Notes: generated by a model from the letters alone, not told the origin. DNA of 64,000 bases from Halictus rubicundus (GCF_050948215.1 NW_027488635.1:62001-126000), one strand, 5' to 3'. Shown: positions 22,453 to 34,500, counted from the first letter of the stretch. Numbers and translations: made by a program.

Positions 22453-23858
22453 TGCAACGAGACACGTACGTCTCGTTGCTAGCGAGTTTTCGACCACGCC
22501 CGCGCCAATCAACGACTAGGACCAGCCGCGCGCCAATCCGCGAAACCGGCCCGGACGCGGACCAATCGACGTGTGCCGAAGATTCGCGAACGAGCACACG
22601 AGGTCCGCGCTCGGGCTATAAAGATCGCGACGGAACCACACGAGAGCGGAGTTGGTCTGGAGCAGCTCTCGGAGAACACCCGAGCCCAGGTCCTCTTGCA
22701 GCCGCGCAGAATCGTGCGAGCCTCGGTATACTACCGGACGAACACGCCGAAGCGCCGGCATCGGCCGAAGCGTACGTGGGTTTACGCCCCATACGTCAAA
22801 ACCGAGACCGCGAGTAGGTTCTGGGAGGCGGTCGATCGACGGCCTGCACTTTTCAGCGCACCGTCGTTTCGACACTCCGGACCGTCATCCCCACTCCTCG
22901 GACCCGTCCCGCATCCCGCGTTCCTGGCCGGCGATTCTGCTTCGCGCTGCAGGAGTCGAGTAACCAAGCGACCGCAGCAGCGTGTGGAGCTCGCCTCGCG
23001 GTGTACCACCGGGGACGAGCGACCTCGCCGGCTTCGAGTCGTAGGCACGAGGTATACGTCTGTACCTACGAACTCGGGCCGCGGCCGTACGGGGACGACG
23101 AACGGAGCGTCCCGCGAATCCCGCGAATCATCCCCGCGCCCCGCGAGCCCAGCCGACGTAAGGGAACGTCGCCAATTCACAATCACGTGCTGGGCCGCGG
23201 CGATTCCCGACCATCTCGCCGAGGCGACCGCGTCGAAAGGAATCGGGGGGATTCGGGCCCGCGCCGAGAACACCCGACCGCCGCGCCGTACCTCTCTCGC
23301 GCACCGATACGAGGCGAGCCCGGCTCGCCCCGCGCTGTCCGCATCACCGTACCGCGTACCGTACCGAATACTGCTCCGTTTCCCGCCGCCGTCCACCGGC
23401 GGACGGCGCCCGCCGCGAAATTCCAGAAACCGCCGCGAGGTTCTACCTCGTCCGCCGATACGGAGCTCCGCCGCTCCCGCGTTAGTATTAATTAGTTACA
23501 GGAAACCGATCGTTCTGTTGGGGTTTAATAATTAGGTTAAGGGTTCGTTAAAACATAGGCTTAAGCATTCGTTACGCATCGAGCGTCCACCCACACGTTC
23601 TTTTTCTTTTTTTTGTACCAGGCCGGCCGAGAGACGGACCGGAGCACCGGACCGACCCAGGCCGGATCCACCGGTAACCCGGACACCGGCAAAGTAGCCG
23701 TAGCATCAATAAATATTATTTAGTTTATTTCACCACAACCGGGTGTTTCATTCAATTACCTTTTCTCCCCCCTCCCCAAAGAACCCTGGCCGCTGAGCCA
23801 ATCCGGGGAGGGCTTACCCGTCTCGCTACGCATCCCGTACGAGACGTGTACCGTTACA
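22453..23858 (+). repeat. Long GC-rich solo LTR, family L3 (copy 2)
   Basis: A 1406-bp element (TGCAACGAGA to CCGTTACA) has the target duplication CTGT at 22449-22452 and 23859-23862. CGGGCTATAAAG near 22615 is a TATA box and ATCAATAAATA near 23706 a polyadenylation signal, giving plus orientation. It is related in inverted orientation to 9617-11200. The 320-codon open frame inside is Arg/Pro-rich and without recognisable domains. Confidence 0.8.
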
Positions 23859-23862
23859 CTGT

Positions 23863-24430
23863 CTAGCATTAGAATTGGTATTATCGGATAAATAAGTAAA
23901 AGAATTAATTTTCTGTTTTTTACTAAGGATCACAATAAGAACGATTGAATTATGTCATCAGTTGTAGGTTGTATGTATTTATTCTTTGTTTTATTCTATA
24001 ATTATTACAGAATATTTTTTGTTGAATAATCATTATTTTGTATCGAAATAATTTCCAAATTAATTTTAAATACTGAAATTTTTTTGTAATGTTACTTTCA
24101 TATTTCCTACACCTACAAACTATCGATTATAAAACAATGATTACAATGGTGAACAATAAGGAACATTACAGAATGCATTATGTCAGCATTCTACGTTTAT
24201 TTATTGCCTGTGTCACTGACGTTTCTTCCGTAGTTCACGAGCAAATGTTCTATTTAGGTAGCAAGCGCGGCATGTGTAGCGATGTTGGTATTTGGGATCA
24301 GTGATAGTTCCACGTTCTTAGTTCCACAACCGACGAGAGTATCTCGACATTGGGGCCATTACCGACCGCTCCCAGTACCCACCTGGGACCCACTTTGAGG
24401 CTCGCAGTTTAACACGGGTACTGGCAGTCT
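23863..24430. other. AT-rich spacer without a recognised feature
   Basis: No coding region, inverted repeat or match to the other families in the window was found. Short frames are below what chance would give. Confidence 0.4.
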
Positions 24431-24632
24431 TTCTAAATATCTCTATCTAGAACAGAACCGAGCAATCTTTTAGCATGGAAAAGAACCGAGCACCTTTGAG
24501 CATAAAACTGAACGCACATTATTTTTTAACCAGGATTAGAACGTGCAGCTTAATCGTTTTATATGAAATATGTAACTAACATGTAAATCTTGTGGACAAA
24601 ATCTCTAATTAATATAATTCAAGTATAATATT

Positions 24633-25223
24633 TGTTCGGGAACCCGGGACGAGAATTTTGGGGAGTGGACTGTATGGGAAATAGGATCGGGTACGAACAC
24701 AGGAGGGAGCTCGGAATTGCCAAGGAGTGAAAATATGAAGGAAGGAACGGGAGAGAACGGCCAAGAGAGCGAAGGAAGGATAGAAAGATTCACTAGGCAC
24801 GTGTGTAACGTTATATACACTCTTTAATTTAAACACACTCGCGTAAACGACAATAGTGAGGGCGAATCAATCTGACTTGACGCGATCGAGACGAGATGGA
24901 AATCGGATGCCGAGAAGCAGCGACGAAACGAAAAGACCAAAGATGGGCGCGAGCGTGTGTGTATCGAGACGTGTCGAGAACGAATTCGCACGATTCTCAA
25001 CGGCGACGGTAATGAGGCGATCGCCGGTGATTCCCATCGATCACGTGATCGCGTATCGGCTGCGCGCGATTCCGAGAAACGCCGAAAACAAAAGGCGTCG
25101 CGCACAGGTGATTCGCAGGATCGAGTTGACATGGTAGACGTGGCCCGGGGCGCTCCCCAGGGCCGTAGCGCGTGGTCTCGAACAGACTTAAAATTAACTT
25201 ATTTCTACGTTTAATCCTAAACA
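24633..25223. repeat. Solo LTR, 591 bp, TSD ATATT
   Basis: The ends are TGTTCGGGAAC and AATCCTAAACA, with ATATT at 24628-24632 and 25224-25228. The unoccupied site is visible near 11275 in copy 2 of family A. The 93- and 102-codon frames within have no recognisable domain. Confidence 0.85.
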
Positions 25224-25249
25224 ATATTAATTGTAATGATATGTATTTT

Positions 25250-25360
25250 TTTTTCCAATTTTGTAGTTGCAAACTCTAGTTGTAAAATATGGAAAACCCG
25301 GAAAAATTCGAACAAATACAGATTTCATATCGAAGTTTAAAAGCGACCATCCTGAATATT
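25250..25360 (+). pseudogene. Possible BED-type zinc finger relic
   Basis: After a pyrimidine tract and TTTTGTAG (acceptor-like), a short stretch reads NSSCK in one frame and FKSDHPEYY in another. This resembles the end of a BED zinc finger found in hAT transposases. The copy at 11320-11420 is similar. It is too short and frameshifted to be sure, and it is the only hint that family A derives from a DNA transposon. Confidence 0.25.
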
Positions 25361-26790
25361 ACATTCAGTTTACTAGAAAACATTCTAGTTTACTCTTTAT
25401 TTCACCGTTCTACTCATTTTTTATGGGCTGCATTGCAGCTCTTTTACAACTCAATACCATAGTACCATCCATATTTAAAGAAGAACAATTTTTTGCGACG
25501 ATCATTGAAAAAACAAAAGTGTTTCCACATTTCAGACCTTTACCTGTGTTCTGTGTAACATCTGGAGTTTTATGGTACGCTGACAATCACTATTGAGTCG
25601 CAAGCCAGACCGCACAAGCGAATGCATTTACAACTTCCAAAGGCCTGCCTCCAAACCTAATTAAAGGAAGGCTAAACATGCAGTGTGCACGAAACTCCTC
25701 AAAAGAGGTGCATTCCAGTCGCTCGTGTCATAAACCGCATTCGATACTTCATCGAAAGGGTGATCTTACATATTTCTGTAACAGTTCCAAGTGCACACCC
25801 TTTGTTCATGATACACTCTTTGTATTAATTAAATTAAATAAAATATTAAGTAAATCTTTCACGCTGCTGGCGGCCTTCGCAGAGTTCGGCATTATTTGGG
25901 ATAAAAAATTATTTAAATAAAAATTCGAATGAAAGATACTTTATCTTTATTCGTTATTCGAAGGTTCGAATAAAAAAAGCATCTTTATTGGACGAGTATC
26001 GAATAAATCATTTTATTAGACGAGAATTTATCCGACGAATAAAAATACTTTTTTGTATTCGGAGCACATTTATTCGAAGTTTAGAATCAAATTTTCATTT
26101 TTTATCTTTACGGTTATTCGAAGGCTACGACTTATTTTTCGAATAAATTTCGAATAATTTTGTCAGCTCGAATAAACGGCGTCAAACCCCATGGGTCCAG
26201 GCACAGAAGCTCGGGCCGCCTCGGTCGCCGAGCGGTGCAATAAACGGTAGCCGCGCGACCCGAGCCGAGAACAGGTATATCGGTGTGAAACTACTACCAA
26301 TCAAATTACAAAACTTCTTTATTTATCATTATTTTTTTATAGGACTTCCACCAATCTATTCGTGGAGTTTTTCTGATTAAAATGACACTAAACACCATAT
26401 AATTTGATCTGTATTCTCTGGGTTTTATCAGTATCGCTATTCGAAGGCTTCGAATAATTTTTGCCAGCTGTAAGCTGTTAAAATTTATGTACAATTTGAT
26501 TGTGTGGAGTTATACGTATAGACAAAAGTATTTACTTTGATTGTAATTTAATTTACTTTAAAAATTAACTTATCTTATTTAAATTGAAATGTAGGAAACT
26601 TAATATTATATTTTTCTAGAATTGTCTAGACATCATGTCTGGGTCTGTGATACGATCGAGTGGGACACTGTGATTTTTTAGTTATCTATTATTTATTAGG
26701 GCTTGGCCCTAAGAATTTGTTACGGGCTCGGTACGGGTCTAGAAACCAAAAGACAGACTAGCCGTACTCCACTTAATAGCAGTCTCGTCT

Positions 26791-27021
26791 CCTTCTTCTT
26801 TTTTTTTTATTTAGGAAATCTCATAAGAGATTTATTACAACTTTATAAACAAAACAAAATATACAGAGGAAGAAACCTATACAAACTAGAAATAAGGGTA
26901 CATACATATATCACTTTTTTCGCAAGTTGTTTTTTCTTAAACACGCAATTTACAGTTTTTTTAAAAAAGACAAAATATGAAGGCCGACTGTGACATTGGG
27001 GCCAGCAAGAAACATTGTAAC
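26791..27021 (-). mobile_element. 3' end of a non-LTR retrotransposon, split from its body by Copia
   Basis: A pyrimidine and T tract (26792-26809) corresponds to a poly(A) tail on the minus strand. The sequence up to GTAAC at 27017-27021 is one flank of the Copia insertion, and the other flank (41997 onward) carries the body of a minus-strand non-LTR element. Joining the two through the GTAAC duplication makes this the 3' untranslated region. Confidence 0.65.
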
Positions 27022-27267
27022 TGTTTAGATGTGAAGTTGGACCGTAGGAATCCGTCAAACACTGTGATTTGTATTTATAATACCCAAATTATTTATTATA
27101 CCATTACAACTAACGCACTCGCTTTCATACCACGTTATACCTTTTCTCACATCTCTCGCCAGTGGGCGCATGCGTTGAGACGACTCTTTCGTCTCCACTC
27201 CGTCCAGTGTCTCTCCACTCTCTATTGTTACACACGTACACGGGTTAAATTTACTGATTTCCCAACA
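27022..27267 (-). repeat. Copia 3' LTR
   Basis: Direct repeat of 41751-41996 with about two substitutions, ending in CA at 27267 on the plus strand. It lies downstream of the RNase H end of the minus-strand coding region. Confidence 0.9.
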
Positions 27268-27354
27268 CGCCTCCTTAAATTTAACCTACATATTGCACTT
27301 ACATTCGTTTACATAGTTTTCTTTGGTTTTATAAATTTTATTCTCTTATCTATA

Positions 27355-29338
27355 CTAACATATCTTTAAACTTACTCTAAACGTTTCGAACTTAGTTCGC
27401 CCTAGAGATTTAGTAAATATATCCGCAGGATTTTCTTCCGAGTCTATTTTTATTACATCAATAATCCGATTCATATAATTTTCGTTAACAAAGTGGTAAT
27501 GTGTCTCAATGTATTTTGAGATTTTTGTGAGATTACCAAACTTACTGATACATATTGCTCCTGCGTTATCCTCATAAATACGTATTGGATTTATAATTTC
27601 AATTTCAAAATCCTTTAATAAGTCTCTTATTAATTTTACTTCGCTTACACACATGGATAGAGCCACATATTCGGCCGCTGTCGACGATTTTGTTACAATG
27701 TCTTGCTTTTTAGATTTCCAAAATACAGTATTTCCATACATTCTTACCACGTAACCAGTTGTCGATTTCCTATCGACAATATCTCCCGCCCAATCAGCAT
27801 CAACGCAACAATCTAATATATCCGCATTTATATTTCTTTCAAACTTTAATTTTAAATCTTTAGTGTAGTACAAGTATTTTAAAATTCTTAGAGCGTACTT
27901 GTAATGGCTTTGATCATAACAGTTTTGAAACCTACTCAAGTAGCTCACACTATAACATATGTCTGGTCTCGTACCAGAACCTATATACAACAATGCACCA
28001 ATTAAGTTTCTATATTTTATATCATTAGATGCTGATGGATCAGGTACACATTTTAGATTTTGCTCCATGGGTGTAGCGTATAATTTTGCATTTTCAATTC
28101 CATATTTCTTCGCGAGTGATTTAATATAATTTCTTTGGTCTAGTGTCATACTTTTTCTTTCACAATCATACTCAATATTTATTCCTAAATAAGTTTTAAT
28201 TTGGCCCATGTCTTTCATTCGAAATCTTACTGCTAGTGATCTTTTAATGTATTCTAGGTTTTGTTTATTTTTGCTGCAAATCAACAAATCATCTACAAAC
28301 ATTATCAAATAAACCTTATCATCTTTGTTATTCATGAAGTATAAACAATAATCATTTTTGCTCCGAGTAAATCCTAATGTTTTCAAATATTCATCTAGAC
28401 ACTCATACCATGCTCGAGGGCTCTCACGCAAACCATACAACGCCTTTTCGAGTTTACACACTTTCCCTGTATTGTCATCATAACCTTGAGGCTGTTTCAC
28501 ATACACCTCTGATTTTATTTTTCCATTTAAGAATGCAGACTCTACATCCATTTGATTTACCTCTAAACCATTTTGCACACAATAATTTAACATAATTTTT
28601 AAGGTTTGCGTTCTCGCTACTGGTGAGTATAAATCTTCCAACACTTCTCTTTGTTGGAACCCTCTTACAACAATTCTAGCTTTAAATTTATTGTCCGCCG
28701 TTTTTGTATATATCCACTTTAAGTCTAATACATTTTTATCTTTCGGTCTGTTAACTAATCTCCATGTATCAATTTTATTTAAACATGCAATTTCTTTATT
28801 CATCGCTTCTTGCCACTGTTCACTATCACTACTACTTATTGCTTCATTATAATTTTCTGGAGTCTCTACACTAACATAGTTTACATAAATACAATTGGCA
28901 TTCATCTGCGGATTATATCTTTCTGGTGGTTTTTTGACTCTATTAGATCTTCTTAGTTCAGGAGTTACGCTTGTTTCCCTAGACGCTACGCTCTCACTTT
29001 CAGATTCACTCTCATTATTTTCACGTTCAACTACATTTTCATGTTCATTGTTTCCAATTGACATATTTTCAGAAGTTTCTTCATTACCATTAAATCCTAC
29101 CAAGTTTACATTCTCGTCAACGATATCTACATGTCGAGCTACAATTACTTTATTATTAATCAACACTCTGTAGCCTACATTTTCGTATCCTACTATGATC
29201 CCCAAGTCAGCTTTTTTATCCCATTTACTCCTCCTTTTAACCTCTGGTACCCTTACAAATACTCTACTTCCATATAACTTCAAATTACTAATGTTAGGTT
29301 TCTCTCCCATCATAATCTCGTATGGAGTCTTATTTACA
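27355..29338 (-). pseudogene. Copia pol, 3' half: integrase C-terminus, RT and RNase H
   Basis: This is the downstream half of the Copia polyprotein and reads without a stop from the insertion junction to 27355. It carries the RT (LYSPVARTQTLKIML, MDVESAFLNGKI, active site MFVDDLLICSKN) and the RNase H (CVDADWAGD, KSSTAAEYVALS, ENPADIFTKSL). All active-site residues I can see are present. The only lesion is separation from its 5' half by the Gypsy insertion at 29339-29342. The open frame extending beyond 29343 into the Gypsy LTR is not Copia sequence. Confidence 0.9.
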
Positions 29339-29342
29339 ATAG

Positions 29343-29854
29343 TGTGGGATAAAATATGACTGACTACGTGCGGGAAAAAGAATAAAACAGTATATATATA
29401 TTTGAAAATAGGAAAGAGACAAAACAATTGTACACAACGCGATTGACCGCACCTCACAGGTCAAAACTCAACGCAACACTCTGTTCTCTTAACTCTGACC
29501 TCAACTCGCAGGCCGAAGTTCTCTCACGTGCGCTTTTCTCTCGACTGCCTCGTCTTCGTTAAAAGAAAACGCGTCAAGCTCGCACTCTACGCACACACGC
29601 ACATACACACAAACACACACATACAGTTCCTTAAAGCTAAACAGTCTAATGCTCTATCTTAACCTAAACAGTCCAATGCTGTATCTTAACCTAAACAGTC
29701 CAATGCTGTATCTTAATCTAAACAGTCCAATGCTGTATCTTAATCTAAACAGTCGAAGAGTATCGGTCCTCGACGGCGCCCAAATCACTCGACAGGGTGT
29801 CGTTTTCGTCTCGACGTTTGGACACGATCCCCATGCCCGACATCCGACACCACA
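29343..29854 (-). repeat. 3' LTR of Gypsy element 1, with 28-bp tandem repeat
   Basis: This 512-bp LTR is undisturbed. About four tandem units of roughly 27-28 bp (core CAATGCTGTATCTTAA) lie at 29645-29755 and recur in the 5' LTR at 39308-39415. A short TA tract of five units sits at 29391-29400; in the other LTR the corresponding tract has been expanded and hosts the inner Gypsy. Confidence 0.9.
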
Positions 29855-29882
29855 ATCGGCCATCCTACAATAACATCTGCCC

Positions 29883-32800
29883 TCAGATGTTGTCCTCTAG
29901 CGATATTGCATCTTCTTCGTCTTCTTCTCCTTGACTCTCCATGGTTTCCTCATCAAGAGTTATCCATGGTTTCATGTTATCAGCCGACGTCGAAGTCCGT
30001 TGAGGGCCTTCTCCTTCTCCGTCCTTTTCCACCAGGTAGCGGTCATTACGCAGAATATTCTGGACAACATATGGTCCGAGGAATTTTGTGCTAAACTTCC
30101 CGTGCGTGGCTGGTTGCATTCGTTTGATTGCGACCAGATCGCCCACTTTATACTTTATGGCCTCTTTACGCCTCTTGTTGAAATTCCTCCTGTTGGCGGT
30201 TTGAATTTTCAATATATTCTCTTTGGCTTCTCTGCGGATCTCATTTCGATTTTCTTCGAACACAGTTAGCCATTCCTCTTCGAGTATTTGTCGAATCTCT
30301 GGATCCTCCTTTATCTTCATTGAAGTCCCAAAAAGAATCTTGAATGGTGTTCCTCCCGTACTTCTACTAGGTGTAGAATTCAAATATTTCTGTGCTATGT
30401 CTAAGTACTTATACCATTCCTCAGGTTTAGACAATGTCAGTTTCGTCAATAAGGGTATGAGGGTTCTATTCACCCTCTCCACTTACCCATTTCCTCGGGG
30501 TACAGCCGTAGTTACCAGCACGTGTTGGATATCCTCTTCCTTGCAATAATTTCTAAAATTGTTTGAGGTGAACGCAGTTCCTCTGTCTGTAATAATTCGT
30601 CTTGGATTGCCGAATATTACCGCTTGTTTTCTCAGTTTGTCTAGGACTTCTGCAGTGTCCGTGGAGCGTGTAGCATAAAGCCATACAAACTTCGTGAATG
30701 CATCGATTACCACTAAAATGTGACGATATTTTTTCTTCGTTGATGTAATCGGACCGAGATGATCAAGATGGTAGGTATCCAATGGCAAAGTTCCCTTTTC
30801 GATGCAGTGTAAAAAACCTTCCTGCTTTCCTGCTTTCCTTTCGGCCAAAATGCATTGTACACAATTCCGAATGACCCTCTCAATTTTCGACCGCATGCCC
30901 GCAAACCAATAGTCTCTCTTCACAATAGATTCGGTCTTAACGACCCCAAAGTGTCCGCGCTCGTGCGCTTGCCTCACTACCTGCGCCTGCATACTTTTAG
31001 GCACTACTACAAACGCATTGTTTTGCGCGCACCTATACAATATGCCGTTTCTCGACACAAACTCGTCAGCCTTATGCTGATTTATGGCACTTATTATCTC
31101 TCTTAGTTCACTGTCTTCACTTTGCGCTCTCTTAATACTAGACAAAACGCTGTTTTCCAGTCCTCCGATGTACATTATTGACGTGGGATAACGACTTAAC
31201 GCATCTACGTGGCACATATTTTTACCCGGCCGGTGTTCTACAATATAATTGAACTCTTCTAAAAGTAGAGCCCATCTAGCTACTCGCACGCACAAATCAC
31301 GCTTCTTCATTGTTAGGGAAAATGCCTGACAATCCGTAATTATCTTAAAAGGAATACCTAATAAGTAAACCCTAAATTTTCTAAGCGCTCTTATTATCGC
31401 TAATACCTCGAGCTCGTAACTCGTGTATTTTTCTTCGCTAGGACTATTCTTCCAACTTGCATAATAAGTGGGATGGAACGCATTATCATCGCTATCTCGC
31501 TGCAACAATATCGCTCCACATCCAAAACCAGACGCGTCGGTATGCAATTGTGTTTCAGCTTTCGCGTTATACAGTTTCAATACGGGTTGAGAACTGAGTA
31601 GTAGTTTCAAACTATCGAATGCTCTTTCTTCTTCGAGACCAAAATAAAACGATGTGTTTTTCTTTAATAAGTTTGTCAACGGACGTGCTATGATCGAATA
31701 TTGCGAGATAAATTTTCTAAAATATCCTGTCAATCCTAAGAAACTTTGCACACTCTTAACATTTGACGGCTTTGGAAATTTCATGACCGCGCTAGTTTTG
31801 TGATCCGACGGTCGGATCGTCCCATTTTCTATAATATATCCTAAATACTCTATTCTCGTTTGAATAAACTGGCACTTTTCCCAATTTATCCTAAGCCCGT
31901 ATTCGCTCGCAGTTTTTAAAACTATTTCTAAATTATGGAGACCGTCTTCGCAATCACGAGAGGGAACAACCAAATCATCCATATAGACCAACACTAGGCC
32001 CTTCGCTATTAATTCCTGAAATATCGCATTAATATACCTCTGAAACACAGATGGAGAGTTGCACAACCCAAACGGAACACGTAGGATTTCGTATTGTCCA
32101 TCTGGTGTCACAAATGCAGTGTATTTTCTCGAATTCTTTTCTATCTCTACGTGGAAAAATCCGTTCTTCAGATCTAGTGTACTAAAAATACGCGCGTCTT
32201 GTAATCGGTCTAAATGATCTTCGATAAGAGAAAGTGGATATCGGTCCTTTACTATTTTGTTGTTCAATCTCCTGTAGTCTATACAAAGTCTCGTGGAACC
32301 ATTCTTTTTTTTTACTAAGACAATAGGACTCGCGTAGTCTGATTGTGACCGTTGGATAATCTTATTTTCTAACCATTCGTCTATTTGTGCATTCACTTCC
32401 TCCTTCTCGGGAGGAGATAATCTACGCGGTCGTTGATACACGGGGATATTATCTGTCAGCACGATGTTCATTTTAATATCTAAATTCTGAACTTTATTAG
32501 GTGCGTATTTTTGTCTTAATTCTTCGATTCGCTTCCGATGATCAATGCTACGGATATGTGAAAGATCTAATTCGCTATTACTTTCGCAAGTGCTGATGTG
32601 AAAAACTTCCGGAACGGTAGACTCGCTAGAGTTTATATTTTCACAAATCGTGATGCTTCCATTTTTTATTCGAACGTCCACCGTATTTAAGAAATCTGTA
32701 CCAATTAATACTCCGTATGGCAGCAGTGTATCGGAAACAACATGCAATTTAATGGAATACATCGTACCATCAATTTCGATCTCCGTCACGAACTCGCCTA

Positions 32801-33968
32801 ATGTACTGTTATCGCTTGCGCCGACACCCTGGAAGTTGATTGTTTTTTCGCTTAAACGCGGCGCGCCTATATTTACGTACTGTTCCGCACGGATTAAACT
32901 TAAATCGCTACCTGTGTCTATTAAAGCGGTTATCCCTTTAGACGCTATGACCACTTCCTTCTCGCTTTTGTTTCGTGGCCCTGTCACACTGCACACATTC
33001 ACCGGCACTTTCGTAGTGCATTTCGACGCAAAATGTCCATATTCTTGGCATTTAAAACACTTTACACCCTTGTCTTTCGTGGGACACTCAGCACTTGGAT
33101 GATTCCGGGAACCACAGGTGAAACATCGTCGGGTCCTACCTGATGTCTGCTGTGACTGCACCGTCATCTTCTTCTCTCCAGTGAACCTCGCCTTCATTTT
33201 CGCATTCTTCTTCATGATTTCGTATATTCTGAATTTCTCCTTTAATTCACGAATGCTTCCTGCGCCATACAAGATGGTTTTATTCATCTCTTCATCCTCA
33301 ATACCATCGATGATATATTGGATGACCGCATCTGTTTCCACCTTTGCATGACTCGCAATATCAAGCATGCCGTATACATATTCTTGATATGTCTCGTCGC
33401 GTTTTTTCCTCCGTTCCATCAATTTCTTGTGGACCATGCCACTATTCACCGTTTGCGAAAATTCTTCCTGGAGGGCTTCCTTAAAGGTAGCCCACGATCT
33501 GTCACATTTCTCGTGTCTCATAAATATCTTAGCAGATCCCTTTAGCAATCGCTTTGCGTATATGATTTTCTGGACACTTGTCCACCCACATAATGCACTC
33601 GCGTCCTCGAATTCTTCCAACCATCGTCGAACCGATATCTCGCCATCCCCAGAGAAGGAAGGAATTGAACCTTCGACGTCTTTGAACGTTAACAACGTTC
33701 CGCACTCATTCGTTTTCTTTGCTCGACCACTGTGTCTTATCGTATCCTCATGTTCTTCGTCATTGGTGGTGCCGCCATCATTTTCACTGTCGTCCTCATA
33801 TTCGGCTTCCCAAGCCAACGCGGCTTGAAGTCTCGCCACAAGTTCAGCCTTGTTTCCAGATTTTTTCAGTTTCCGAACTCTTAACTCTTGCCTCAGTTCG
33901 GCAATTGTCAGGCGAGATAATTGGGGTGTATCTGAGCCACCATCAGTGCCTCCTTGGGATGAAGCCAT
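29883..33968 (-). pseudogene. Gypsy element 1 gag-pol with N-terminal SAP-like motif and one nonsense codon
   Basis: A single frame of about 1360 codons encodes capsid, protease, RT-RNase H and integrase. Residues about 17-50 match a SAP motif (LTIAELRQELRVRKLKKSG), a nucleic-acid-binding helix pair unusual in gag. Two CCHC knuckles follow (CFTCGSRNHPSAEC and CFKCQEYGHFASKC), then protease LIDTGSDLSLI near residue 350, RT active site VYMDDLVV near 659, RNase H HTDASGFG near 808, integrase HHCC at about 1005-1040 and Asp motifs in YHLDHLGP and TDRGTAF. A TAA at 30483-30485 ends the frame two codons before the conserved integrase Glu. The frame then stays open to 29883. Otherwise the gene looks recent. 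Confidence 0.9.
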
Positions 33969-34072
33969 GGTTCTATAGGCACGTTAGAATGTACTTCACA
34001 ATTCACAGACGAACGAAAATTTCACGAGTTATACACTGTTCTTCAAAATTCTCGCGATGAAAGTCAGTTTGA

Positions 34073-34090
34073 ATCCCGGACGAGCCCCCA
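34073..34090 (-). promoter_or_regulatory. Primer binding site of Gypsy element 1 (tRNA-Pro)
   Basis: On the minus strand TGGGGGCTCGTCCGGGAT lies five bases inside the 5' LTR boundary at 34096. It is complementary to the 3' end of metazoan tRNA-Pro including CCA, the same 18 bases known from mammalian gammaretroviruses. Convergent primer choice is the simplest reading. Confidence 0.85.
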
Positions 34091-34142
34091 AAGTTTGTGG
34101 GATAAAATATGACTGACTACGTGCGGGAAAAAGAATAAAACA

Positions 34143-34143
<1 letters not shown>

Positions 34144-34185
<42 letters not shown>
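34144..34185. repeat. (TA)n microsatellite at the insertion point of Gypsy element 2
   Basis: About 21 TA units lie here, against five at the same place in the sister LTR (29391-29400). The inner Gypsy lies at its edge and its TATA duplication comes from this tract. Confidence 0.9.
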
Positions 34186-34188
<3 letters not shown>

Positions 34189-34484
34189 GATCCACTGCTG
34201 GTAGAGGATGAATAACAAACATGCGTTGCTCTGTAAATCAAAGGTTTTATATTTTTTTTTGTTTAGCGCTAATTTCCATGTACAATATTTACAAAAATCC
34301 TACCTGTAAATCAAAGAAACGACATTTAATGTTATTAATCGCAATGATATAATTTTATAAGATTTCCTATCCGTGTGTCACTCTTTTCTACTGCGTTTCT
34401 TCTACTGCCGTGTGCGGCGCCACTCATCCCTGACGCTCAGCACGATCAGTGGTCCAAACCACTAAAGTAACTATATAGTTACTT
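34186..34484 (-). repeat. 3' LTR of Gypsy element 2
   Basis: Direct repeat of 38758-39055. It contains the palindrome AGTAACTATATAGTTACT at its 5' sense end (34466-34483). Confidence 0.9.
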
Positions 34485-34487
34485 TAT

Positions 34488-34500
34488 ATCTCCCCCCCTT
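34488..34500 (-). promoter_or_regulatory. Polypurine tract of Gypsy element 2
   Basis: On the minus strand AAGGGGGGGAGA lies just upstream of the 3' LTR start at 34484. This is the expected plus-strand priming site. Confidence 0.75.

Larger units (their letters stand above)
24431..26790 (+). repeat. Dispersed repeat family A, copy 3 (most complete)
   Basis: This copy covers the left tandem units (24445-24510), the 24545-24632 and 25224-25790 core, and the right AT-rich part to about 26777. It lacks the LTRs that interrupt copies 1 and 2, so it supplies their empty sites. It carries its own LTR at 24633-25223. It ends where the non-LTR element begins with a T tract near 26795. Confidence 0.7.

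Noticed and set aside
22573..23535. 320-codon open frame in the L3 LTR
   Set aside because: It lies in a solo LTR with very GC-rich sequence; several other frames on both strands are also open, and no domain is seen.
24856..25137. 93- and 102-codon frames on opposite strands
   Set aside because: Both lie within a solo LTR (24633-25223) with an exact target duplication.
34073..34090. Evidence of a vertebrate gammaretrovirus
   Set aside because: Only the primer site is shared. The adjoining gag-pol is an insect-type Ty3/Gypsy with no env gene.
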